33,534 nucleotides of DNA, from assembly GCA_028705215.1 (NCBI GenBank), contig JAQWDY010000007.1, forward strand, positions 1 to 33,534, written 5' to 3'. Shown piece by piece: positions 1-6,981 of this stretch. A model generated the notes under the pieces. That model was not told where the DNA came from, made no database searches, and saw only the letters and a list, made by a program, of their open reading frames with translations. Source of the stretch: Patescibacteria group bacterium (GTDB lineage: Bacteria > Patescibacteriota > Patescibacteriia > Patescibacteriales > UBA12465). A program made the position numbers and the translations under genes. Positions within the stretch are counted from its first letter, which is position 1. The number at the start of each line of letters is the position of its first letter.

Positions 1-834
1 TTGATAATAAGCCGGTTTAACTTCTTGGATTTGACCAATTATAAAGTAACTAAGAGCAAATATTAAGGCGATATCATAATTGCGTGGCATTTTTATTTCC
101 AGGCGATGATCTTTTAAGCCAAAATATTTATTTTTTCCAAAACTAATGACAAGTTCTTTTTTTGTGGGCATTACAAATTTTGCATGCCTAGCTTCACCCT
201 CACTAAAAGATCTTATAGAAACATGAGGGCCAAAAAGTTCATGTTTTTTTATATCAAGCAGAGGGGTGATATTGGCAAATTTATCAGGAACAATAAAGCT
301 ATAAGCTTGGTATTGTTTCAATTTGTTTCTAAAATTTTTACTTTTAACGAAATTTTCAATTGATTTTACATCTTCTTTTGTTTTCGATAATATCATGCCC
401 AGATAAGTTGATATATTATAAGTTTGCGGCTCAGAAATTTTTTGATAAGCAATAACTTTGTCGGCGATTAAAGCGGCGCTTGATTTTTGATTACAGGTTA
501 AAAGAATTGTTTTAAGTCCATTTTCTTTAGCCGCCTTTATTTCCCAAACTGCGTCCTTTTCTCCTGAAGCAGAAATTATAATCGCTTGACTGATAGTTTT
601 TTGTCTTATAAGTTTTTTATAACTTTTAAGTTTATCTTTAAAATTACTTTCATTGGCCATAATCATTGGTCTATCGGCAAAGATTATTTTACCAGTGTTA
701 AAGGCATTGCCACTACCAACAATAAAAGGCAGGCCCACAGTTTTGATGTTAAACGAAGGAGGTGGGGTTTGATTAAAAAAATCAAGAGCAGCTAAGGTGC
801 TTTGCGCTAAGCTGGGCAACTTTTTTATATTCAT
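1..834 (-). CDS. SIS-domain sugar-phosphate isomerase-like protein (partial, C-terminus beyond window)
   Basis: An open frame of 278 codons runs on the minus strand from an ATG at 834-832 to the window edge with no stop, so the C-terminus is missing. Residues about 34-52 (PFIVGSGNAFNTGKIIF) look like the first strand and glycine loop of a SIS fold. Residues 84-113 contain ISASGEKDAV followed by a helix and the strand GLKTILLTCN, the usual SIS phosphosugar-binding core. A second half, including an SEGEARHAKF stretch, may be the second SIS domain, as in the isomerase half of GlmS or in phosphoglucose/phosphomannose isomerases. The exact substrate cannot be assigned. The ATG is preceded by T at -1 and by a good promoter at 863-891. 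The gene is transcribed away from yebC. Its proximity to glgA is suggestive of sugar-phosphate metabolism but proves nothing. The SIS family call is fairly secure; the enzyme identity is not. Confidence 0.75.
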   Translation of the reverse strand, partial: MNIKKLPSLAQSTLAALDFFNQTPPPSFNIKTVGLPFIVGSGNAFNTGKIIFADRPMIMANESNFKDKLKSYKKLIRQKTISQAIIISASGEKDAVWEIKAAKENGLKTILLTCNQKSSAALIADKVIAYQKISEPQTYNISTYLGMILSKTKEDVKSIENFVKSKNFRNKLKQYQAYSFIVPDKFANITPLLDIKKHELFGPHVSIRSFSEGEARHAKFVMPTKKELVISFGKNKYFGLKDHRLEIKMPRNYDIALIFALSYFIIGQIQEVKPAYYQ

Positions 835-862
835 ATTTTTGCTTTATTTTATTATATATTTC

Positions 863-891
863 ATTATAATTTATCTTGATTTTTATTTCAA
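863..891 (-). promoter_or_regulatory. Sigma70-type promoter for the SIS-domain gene
   Basis: Read on the minus strand, TTGAAA (891-886) is followed by a 17-base spacer and a perfect TATAAT (868-863). The predicted transcription start is near 856, giving a leader of roughly 22 bases before the ATG at 834. Box quality, spacing and position all fit a housekeeping promoter. Confidence 0.7.
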
Positions 892-905
892 TTTGCGTTA
901 CAGTT

Positions 906-935
906 TTGATAGGCTTGAAGGCTCAAGTTTTTAAT
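906..935 (+). promoter_or_regulatory. Weak candidate promoter for the yebC operon
   Basis: TTGATA (906-911), an 18-base spacer and TTTAAT (930-935) would start transcription about 25 bases before the yebC ATG. The match is mediocre and the region is so AT-rich that alternatives exist. A promoter is expected here because the upstream gene is divergent. Confidence 0.3.
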
Positions 936-966
936 TTTAGTTTTGTAAAAATTAATTATATTTATT

Positions 967-1689
967 ATGTCAGGACACTCTAAATGGGCGACAACGCATC
1001 GTCAAAAAGCCATAATTGATGCAAAAAGAGGCGCTATTTTTACTAAATTAGCCAATGTTATTACCATTGCTGCAAAAAAAGGGGCCAACCCTGAAATTAA
1101 TTCTTCTCTTAAAACGGCGATTGATCAAGCGCGGGCAGCTAATATGCCTAAAGATAATATTGAAAAAGCAATAAAAAAGGGAACAGGAGAATTGGTGGGA
1201 GATCAGGTCGAAGAATTGTATTATGAAGGCGTATTGCCGACTGGGATTCAGGTAATAGTCAAATGCTTAACAGATAATAAAAATAGAAGCGGCGCAACAG
1301 TGCGTCATTTATTTTCTAAGTATGGCGGCTCTTTTAGTGCAGTAATGTGGAATTTTAGTCAACTTGGTTCACTTAGCGTTTCGCAAAATGAAATAAAAGA
1401 AAAACATCAGGGCTATGAAGACTTAGAGTTGGAGCTTATAGATAAAGGAATATTAGATTTTGTGAAAGAGAAGGAGGGTATCACAATTTATACTGCTATG
1501 ACAGATATGCAAGGGATTAAAGATTTTTTAGAAAAGGATAAGGGGATGGTAGTTGAAAGGGCAGAAATTGATTATGTTGCCAAGGATAAAATAGACCTAT
1601 CTGCCTCTGATCAGGAAAGAATAGAAAAGTTTATGGAAGAACTTGAGGATAATGAAGATGTAAATGATTATTATACAAATATTAATTAA
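967..1689 (+). CDS. yebC: YebC/PmpR (TACO1) family protein
   Basis: This 240-residue protein starts with MSGHSKWATTHRQKAIIDAK and continues RGAIFTKLANVI, the diagnostic N-terminus of the YebC/TACO1 family; its length is normal. Family members were first annotated as transcriptional regulators. More recent work on the family supports a role at the ribosome, easing translation of difficult (for example proline-rich) stretches. The central GATVRHLFSKYGGSF block and the acidic C-terminal domain are typical. Its TAA stop directly abuts the ruvC ATG, so the two are certainly co-transcribed. A yebC-ruvC pair is a widespread arrangement, but ruvA and ruvB do not follow here. No Shine-Dalgarno sequence precedes the ATG. 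Confidence 0.95.
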   Translation: MSGHSKWATTHRQKAIIDAKRGAIFTKLANVITIAAKKGANPEINSSLKTAIDQARAANMPKDNIEKAIKKGTGELVGDQVEELYYEGVLPTGIQVIVKCLTDNKNRSGATVRHLFSKYGGSFSAVMWNFSQLGSLSVSQNEIKEKHQGYEDLELELIDKGILDFVKEKEGITIYTAMTDMQGIKDFLEKDKGMVVERAEIDYVAKDKIDLSASDQERIEKFMEELEDNEDVNDYYTNIN

Positions 1690-2169
1690 ATGCCAAATAT
1701 TATTTTAGGAATAGACCCCGGTATAGCTGATACCGGCTATGGTGTTATTGAAAATACTTCAGGCAAGCTAAAGTGTTTAGCTTATGGCAGTATTAAAACC
1801 AAGGCGCACGAAACATTATCTTCAAGATTGCTCATTCTTAACCAAGAGTTGGAAAAAATAATATTAAAATATAGGCCGCAGCGGGTGGCAATTGAAAAAT
1901 TATTTTTTAATAAAAATGTTAAAACTGCTTTAATTGTGGGACAGGCTAGAGGAGTGGTGATGCTAACTATTAGTAAACATAATTTACCGATTTGTGAGTA
2001 TACGCCCTCACAAATAAAACAAGCGGTTTCCTCTTATGGTCAAGCTGACAAAAAACAAGTGCAGAAAATGGTAAAATTAATTTTAAACTTAGAAGAAATA
2101 CCTCGTCCCGATGATGCAGCTGATGCTTTAGCAGCTGCAATTTGTGCTCTAAATTATAACAATTTATGA
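1690..2169 (+). CDS. ruvC: Crossover junction endodeoxyribonuclease RuvC
   Basis: RuvC cleaves Holliday junctions during recombination, working as a dimer with RuvAB. The protein has 159 residues, the normal size. The acidic catalytic set of the RNase H-like fold is visible: Asp8 in GIDPG, Glu69 in AIEKLFF, and Asp142/Asp145 in DDAADALA. The NKNVKTALIVGQARGVV segment is also typical. The ATG follows the yebC stop without a gap. The gene ends in TGA, overlapping the glgA start as ATGA. It is one of only two genes here without T at -1, because the base before the ATG belongs to the upstream stop codon. ruvA and ruvB are not in the window. Confidence 0.95.
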   Translation: MPNIILGIDPGIADTGYGVIENTSGKLKCLAYGSIKTKAHETLSSRLLILNQELEKIILKYRPQRVAIEKLFFNKNVKTALIVGQARGVVMLTISKHNLPICEYTPSQIKQAVSSYGQADKKQVQKMVKLILNLEEIPRPDDAADALAAAICALNYNNL

Positions 2170-3632
2170 AAAAAGAAAAAAAATTAAAAGTTGTTCACAT
2201 TGTTTCTGAAGTAGCACCTTTTTCCAAGACGGGTGGCTTAGGAGACGTGTCTCGCAGTTTGCCCAAGGCGTTAAAAAGATTGGGGCATGATGTCTTTTTA
2301 ATTACCCCTCTTTATGGCAAAGTGATAGATAAAAAAAGATGGGGATTAAAATTAATTTTTTCTGACGTTAATTTACGTTTAAACAGCAAAGAAAGTATCA
2401 AGGTAAATTATTGGCAAGGTTATTTAATGGAAGATTTGCCGGTTTATTTTATTGAAAATGTTAGCTATTTTTCAAAAAGTCGTAAAATATATGGTTCTAG
2501 TCATGAAAATGCCAGATTTTTAATTTTCAATGTGGCGGCCTTAAAATTATTGTCGCTTCTGAAAAAGCCGGTCGACATAATTCATTGTCATGATTGGCAG
2601 TCGGGCTTAGTCCCATATTATTTAAAAACTGATTTCCGTTATTCTAAAACTTTAAAAAAAGCGAAAACAGTTTTCACTATCCATAATTTAATCTTTCAAT
2701 TTGGACATAATTGGTGGGAAGTGCCACTGGAGCATAAGGATTATGGTCGTAGTCGTTTGCCGCATTTAAGTGATAAGAGAATTGAGTATATAAATTTTGC
2801 TAAACGAGCTATTTTGTCAGCTGATATTATTAATACTGTTAGCGAGCAATATCGTCAAGAAATAATGACAAAAAAATTTGGGCAAGACCTGCACCGGATT
2901 TTAAAAAATCGTTCACGTAAATTATATGGGATTATAAATGGTATTGATTATAATACTTATAACCCGGAAAAGGATGAAAGCTTGCATAAAGTTTATTCCT
3001 ATGAAACGGTTGAACATAAAACAGCTAATAAGAGGTATTTGCAAAATAAGATTGGTTTGCCAGAAGACAAAAAAATTCCAATTTTGTGTACTACGTCTCG
3101 AGTTACTTTTCAAAAAGGTTTTAATTTGATTTTAAAAATTATGGAGCCTTTGTTGAAAATGGATTTGCAACTAGTTTTCATGGGAGATGGCAATAAGGAA
3201 TATATTCAGCCGATAAAAAAATTACAAAGAAAATTTCCAAAGAAAATTGTTTGGTTACCCTTTGATCAAGAAATGGAAACCTTGCTCTACGCAGCTTCTG
3301 ATCTCTTTTTATTACCATCTAATCACGAGCCTTGTGGAATTAATCAGCTTATTGCAATGCGCTATGGTTGCATTCCGGTTGTGAGAGAAATTGGCGGCCT
3401 TTATGATACGGTTGATAATTTTAATCCGGCTGAGAAAAAGGGGAATGGCTTTACTTTTTCAACTGAAGATTCCTATATGTTTTATGCCGCAATTATTCGC
3501 GCTTTAGAAAATTATAAACATACACGTACTTGGCAGAATTTAGTGGTAAGAGTGATGCGTCAATCAAATAGTTGGGAGATTCCAGCAAAAAAATATGTGG
3601 AGTTATATAGAGCAGCGGTTACTAAAAAATAA
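2166..3632 (+). CDS. glgA: Glycogen/starch synthase (GT5)
   Basis: GlgA extends alpha-1,4-glucan chains using ADP- or UDP-glucose. The 488-residue protein shows the GT5 sugar-nucleotide loop KTGGLGD at residues 21-27, and HCHDWQSGLVPYY in the N-terminal Rossmann domain. Toward the C-terminus it has the donor-binding block SNHEPCGINQLIAMRYG followed by IPVVREIGGL. Length is normal for bacterial GlgA. The start overlaps the ruvC stop by four bases (ATGA), implying translational coupling. The GH57 gene follows after three bases, so synthesis and remodelling or degradation of an alpha-glucan are probably coordinated. No glgC or glgB is visible. The donor nucleotide cannot be inferred from sequence alone. 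Confidence 0.93.
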   Translation: MKKEKKLKVVHIVSEVAPFSKTGGLGDVSRSLPKALKRLGHDVFLITPLYGKVIDKKRWGLKLIFSDVNLRLNSKESIKVNYWQGYLMEDLPVYFIENVSYFSKSRKIYGSSHENARFLIFNVAALKLLSLLKKPVDIIHCHDWQSGLVPYYLKTDFRYSKTLKKAKTVFTIHNLIFQFGHNWWEVPLEHKDYGRSRLPHLSDKRIEYINFAKRAILSADIINTVSEQYRQEIMTKKFGQDLHRILKNRSRKLYGIINGIDYNTYNPEKDESLHKVYSYETVEHKTANKRYLQNKIGLPEDKKIPILCTTSRVTFQKGFNLILKIMEPLLKMDLQLVFMGDGNKEYIQPIKKLQRKFPKKIVWLPFDQEMETLLYAASDLFLLPSNHEPCGINQLIAMRYGCIPVVREIGGLYDTVDNFNPAEKKGNGFTFSTEDSYMFYAAIIRALENYKHTRTWQNLVVRVMRQSNSWEIPAKKYVELYRAAVTKK

Positions 3633-3635
3633 TTT

Positions 3636-4802
3636 ATGCAATGGATAAATTTTTTACATTTCTATCAACCAGCTAACACCGATTATTATATTATTAAAGA
3701 GGCACTTGATAAAAGTTATTGGCGGCTGATTAGATTAATGGAAGAGCACCCTAATTTGCGTATGACCTGGAATGTTTCAGGTTGTCTTTTAGAAAGACTT
3801 TATGATGCTCAAGAATTTAATTTTTTAGAAAGACTAGCGGCGCTTATTAAAAATGGACAAATTGAATTGACTGGCACGGCTGCTTATCATGGTCTTTTGC
3901 CGCTTTTGCCCAGGGAGGAGGTAGTAAGGCAAATTGAGGCTAATTTAAAAATAGTAAAGAAAACTTTAGGAATAAAAATAAAACCAGCTGGCTTTTTTTT
4001 ACCGGAAATGGCCTATAGTCCAAAAGTGGCAGAAGTGATTAAATCGTTGGGCTATGAATGGATAATTATTGATGAAGTGGCAACTGAGGTTAAGCCGTGT
4101 TCATTTTTAGTAAAGGATAAAATTAGTGGTTTAAAAGTTGTTCTTCGTAATCGAAAATTATCTCAAACATATCCGCCAACACAAATTTTAAAATCAAAGT
4201 CTGCCTCAGGACAAGATTTTATGATAACCGCTACTGATGCAGAATTATATGGCTTACGACACCAAGATCAAACTGCGGAAATGGAAAAGGTGGGAAAGCT
4301 AAAAGATCTTAAAACGTTGACTATTTCTGAGGCGATAAAAGAATTGGAGAAAGGTGAGTCCTTTGTAATAGATAGCTTAAAATTAAGTCCTTGTTCTTGG
4401 GACTCAACTCGAACTGATATAGAAAATGGCGAACCTTTTAAATTATGGAAAGATAAAAATAATGTTATACATCGTGATTTGTGGCGCTTAGCTAATTTAG
4501 CGCTTTCTCTTGATGAGCTTTTTGCAAAGGATATAAATTACGAGTGGTATCGTTGGCATTTGGTGCGAGGTGTGGCCAGTTGCACTTTTTGGTGGGCCAG
4601 TGAATACGATTTTTCCAATGTTTTTGGACCCTATGCTTGGAACCCGGACATAATTGAAAGAGGTTTGGAAGATATGATAAGGGCGGTTCGATCGCTTAAT
4701 GACAAGAAAAGCAAAAAATATAAATTAGAAGCAGAAAATTATTATTTAAAAATTAAAAAGAATATTTGGCAAAGGCATTGGAATAAGCATTGGCAGAACT
4801 AG
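3636..4802 (+). CDS. Glycoside hydrolase family 57 protein (alpha-glucan amylase/transferase type)
   Basis: GH57 enzymes hydrolyse, transfer or branch alpha-glucans using a retaining mechanism. This 388-residue protein has the family's ordered motifs. HFYQPAN (residues 8-14) matches region 1, and GQIELTGTAAYHGLLPLL lies at about 74-91. LPEMAYSP holds Glu124, the expected nucleophile. TDAELYGLRH holds Asp201, the expected acid/base. It is short and lacks the long C-terminal extensions of branching or amylopullulanase members, so alpha-amylase, 4-alpha-glucanotransferase and related activities are all possible. GH57 genes next to glgA are known from archaea and thermophilic bacteria. Here it starts three bases after the glgA stop. 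The family call is firm; the specific activity is open. Confidence 0.88.
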   Translation: MQWINFLHFYQPANTDYYIIKEALDKSYWRLIRLMEEHPNLRMTWNVSGCLLERLYDAQEFNFLERLAALIKNGQIELTGTAAYHGLLPLLPREEVVRQIEANLKIVKKTLGIKIKPAGFFLPEMAYSPKVAEVIKSLGYEWIIIDEVATEVKPCSFLVKDKISGLKVVLRNRKLSQTYPPTQILKSKSASGQDFMITATDAELYGLRHQDQTAEMEKVGKLKDLKTLTISEAIKELEKGESFVIDSLKLSPCSWDSTRTDIENGEPFKLWKDKNNVIHRDLWRLANLALSLDELFAKDINYEWYRWHLVRGVASCTFWWASEYDFSNVFGPYAWNPDIIERGLEDMIRAVRSLNDKKSKKYKLEAENYYLKIKKNIWQRHWNKHWQN

Positions 4803-4835
4803 CCCGTGGTTGTTTCTTCTGTTATTTATTTACTT

Positions 4836-5867
4836 ATGAACAAAATTTTACAGTTATTTAGAGAAGATTATGTAATTAATCTTTTGCGCGAACAAGTTTT
4901 GCCGCTTTATCCCGAGTATAAAGAAGTTTCTCGGGTTGAGATTAAGCCTTATAAAAAAATGGTTTGGACTAATACTTATCATGTTGTAATTGGCTACAAT
5001 GTTGGCTTTAAAAATCAAGCTGACGAGATTGAGCATGTCTTTATCGTTTGCTCTGCGCACAGCAACGAAGAAAGGAAAAATGTTTTTGCAGTCTTAAAAT
5101 ATTTGTGGCAAAAAGAATTTAATGGGGAAATATTTGATGTGCCTCGTCCCTTATTTTACTCCCCAGATTTTAACGGCACTTTTTATGAGGGGATAAGGGG
5201 AGAAAATTTAATGTATTATATAAAAAATAAAGATTTTTCAGAAATAGAAAACATGGTTCTTTTGTCTGCTAAATTATTTTCTCGTTTACATAAGTTGCCA
5301 GTTAATGAAGAAGCTAATTTTAATCCAATAAATTCTCGGATTAAAACTGTTATTCCTGGATCGGAAGTGATAATCGCAGAGATGACCTATCGTTTTGAGG
5401 GTAAATTTTATGAAGATTTTAAAAAAGTATATTCTAAGTTAATAGAAAAAGAGGAAAAAATATTTTCTCAACCAGATTTTAAGCCTTGTCTTATTCATGG
5501 CGATGCTCACACGGAAAATCTTATAAACACTGGAACAGGAAGGTTAGGTTTAATAGATTTTACCGATTTTTGTTTAGGTGATTTTGCCCGAGACCTGGGC
5601 ACCTTTATGCAACAATTAGAGTATAAAATACTGGCGCGACACGATAATGATGTGGTTTATGCTAAGAAAATGAGTAAGTTATTTTTACATGAATATTTAA
5701 ATGAGAGGAGCTTAACCTTAACATCAGACTTAAATGAACGGATTAGATTGTATTACGATTGGACGGCAGTAAGAACGGTAGTTTATTTATTCTTAAAGCA
5801 TGACAGCGATCCTGCTAAGGCAGAATTATTACTTAATAAGGTAAAACAAGATTTGGCAATTAAATAA
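4836..5867 (+). CDS. APH/choline-kinase-family phosphotransferase
   Basis: The protein has a kinase-like fold of the aminoglycoside phosphotransferase family. IHGDAHTEN supplies the catalytic Asp and Asn (D223 and N228 from this start), and LIDFTDFCLGDFARDLG supplies the metal-binding Asp (about 241). A GTG at 4806 would add ten residues, but the ATG at 4836 is preferred. It fits the local start pattern (T at -1) and the remaining 343 residues begin with an ordinary helix. The substrate is unknown. In this glucan-linked cluster a sugar or maltose-type kinase is conceivable, but the family also includes choline, homoserine and antibiotic kinases. An antibiotic resistance role is unlikely given the chromosomal operon context. 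Confidence 0.82.
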   Translation: MNKILQLFREDYVINLLREQVLPLYPEYKEVSRVEIKPYKKMVWTNTYHVVIGYNVGFKNQADEIEHVFIVCSAHSNEERKNVFAVLKYLWQKEFNGEIFDVPRPLFYSPDFNGTFYEGIRGENLMYYIKNKDFSEIENMVLLSAKLFSRLHKLPVNEEANFNPINSRIKTVIPGSEVIIAEMTYRFEGKFYEDFKKVYSKLIEKEEKIFSQPDFKPCLIHGDAHTENLINTGTGRLGLIDFTDFCLGDFARDLGTFMQQLEYKILARHDNDVVYAKKMSKLFLHEYLNERSLTLTSDLNERIRLYYDWTAVRTVVYLFLKHDSDPAKAELLLNKVKQDLAIK

Positions 5868-5873
5868 TTTGTT

Positions 5874-6959
5874 ATGAAAAATAAAGCAAGTGGGAAAAAT
5901 AAAAAAAAGATAATTAAAATTGCGCATATTCATGTTTGGGATAAAAAAAATAAGGGCGACAGAGCGATAGTTTTAGCGGTGCAAGAGTTATTAAAAAAAC
6001 AAATTAAAAATTGTGAGATTGAAGATTTTCCAGTTGAGGTTTTAAAAACATATTCAGCTTCTAATCTAAACAAAATAAATTCCTGTGATTTGGTCATTGT
6101 TGGTGGCGGAGGAATTTTTTATTCTTATTTTTTGCCTTTTGATATAAAGGCAATCAAGGCTATTTTAATTCCTATTTTTTTATTTGGCCTAGGGTACATT
6201 AAAGAGGTCGGTGCTAAAAAATGGCCAGAAGCTAATATTTCAAGTGTTGTATTTTTAGCCAAGCAAGCTCAAAAGATTGGCGTAAGAGATATAAATACTA
6301 AGCGTTTTTTACAAGCTAATGGAATAAGAGAAAGTAAGTTAGAGGTTATTGGTGATCCCGCCCTATTATTAACTGAAAAAAAACCAAATGAAGAGTTGCT
6401 TAATAAGTTAAAACTTAAAAATAAAAAAATTCGTTTAGGGCTTAATTTAAATTATTCCGGCTGGTTAGGTTTTGGCCTTTGGCGAGATGATATTCTCTTA
6501 GCCTATAAGGAGGTTGCTGCCTACTGGCAAGATAATTTTAAGGCGGAAATATATTATCTTAAACATCACCCTGGAGAGGAAAAAATATATAAAAAATTAG
6601 GAATAAAAAATATTAAGAAAGTTGATTTGCCGCCATGTGAGCAAAAATATGTGTATGGCAAAATGGACTTGATAGTTGGCATGATGTTGCATGTTGGTGT
6701 TTTGTCGGTTGGCGCCCTTACTCCCGAAATTAGTGTTGCTTATGATATTAGAAATTACGGTTTTGCTGAGTATATTAAACATAAAGAGTTGGTGGTTGAT
6801 CTTGATAAATTAAAGAGTAAAGAATTATTGAAAAAAACAAAGATAGTTTATTCTAAAAAAAACTATTATCAAAAAGAATTTAAAAAATTGAAAGTAGAAA
6901 TTAAAAAACAAGAGATTAAATTTTTGCAAGCTGCCATAAAGAGCGTGGCTGTGTTATAA
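5874..6959 (+). CDS. Polysaccharide pyruvyltransferase family protein
   Basis: The 361-residue protein matches the polysaccharide pyruvyltransferase fold (CsaB/WcaK type), whose characterised members move pyruvate from phosphoenolpyruvate onto cell-surface sugars. Visible hallmarks are NKGDRAI at residues 26-32, the CDLVIVGGGGIF strand-loop at about 71-82, KIGVRDINTKRFL, and VIGDPALLL. Near the C-terminus is a GMMLHVGVLS segment carrying the conserved His. It starts six bases after the kinase stop and is probably in the same transcript. The last bases overlap an extended -10 promoter that may serve ftsK. Whether it truly pyruvylates a cell-wall or surface glycan here is an inference; other members of this fold are uncharacterised. 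Confidence 0.82.
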   Translation: MKNKASGKNKKKIIKIAHIHVWDKKNKGDRAIVLAVQELLKKQIKNCEIEDFPVEVLKTYSASNLNKINSCDLVIVGGGGIFYSYFLPFDIKAIKAILIPIFLFGLGYIKEVGAKKWPEANISSVVFLAKQAQKIGVRDINTKRFLQANGIRESKLEVIGDPALLLTEKKPNEELLNKLKLKNKKIRLGLNLNYSGWLGFGLWRDDILLAYKEVAAYWQDNFKAEIYYLKHHPGEEKIYKKLGIKNIKKVDLPPCEQKYVYGKMDLIVGMMLHVGVLSVGALTPEISVAYDIRNYGFAEYIKHKELVVDLDKLKSKELLKKTKIVYSKKNYYQKEFKKLKVEIKKQEIKFLQAAIKSVAVL

Positions 6960-6960
6960 T
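6952..6960 (+). promoter_or_regulatory. Candidate extended -10 promoter for ftsK
   Basis: TGTTATAAT contains the extended -10 TG one base upstream of a perfect TATAAT (6955-6960). No good -35 is present, as is usual for extended -10 promoters. Transcription would start near 6967, about 15 bases before the ftsK ATG. The site lies at the very end of the upstream gene, so ftsK could be expressed both from this site and by readthrough. Confidence 0.5.
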
Positions 6961-6981
6961 ATAAGATAATAATTTAAGAAT

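Noticed and set aside
586-795. Plus-strand open frame of 69 codons inside the SIS gene region
   Set aside because: It lies opposite a long, well-supported minus-strand frame with SIS motifs; it has no recognisable features and is a shadow.
914-932. Small hairpin CTTGA/TCAAG followed by five T upstream of yebC
   Set aside because: It looks like a mini-terminator, but no transcript is expected to enter from upstream because the neighbouring gene is divergent; a five-pair stem is likely chance.
5502-5595. Aminoglycoside-resistance interpretation of the APH-type kinase
   Set aside because: The motifs are family-wide and the gene is embedded in a metabolic operon; nothing indicates antibiotic modification or mobility.
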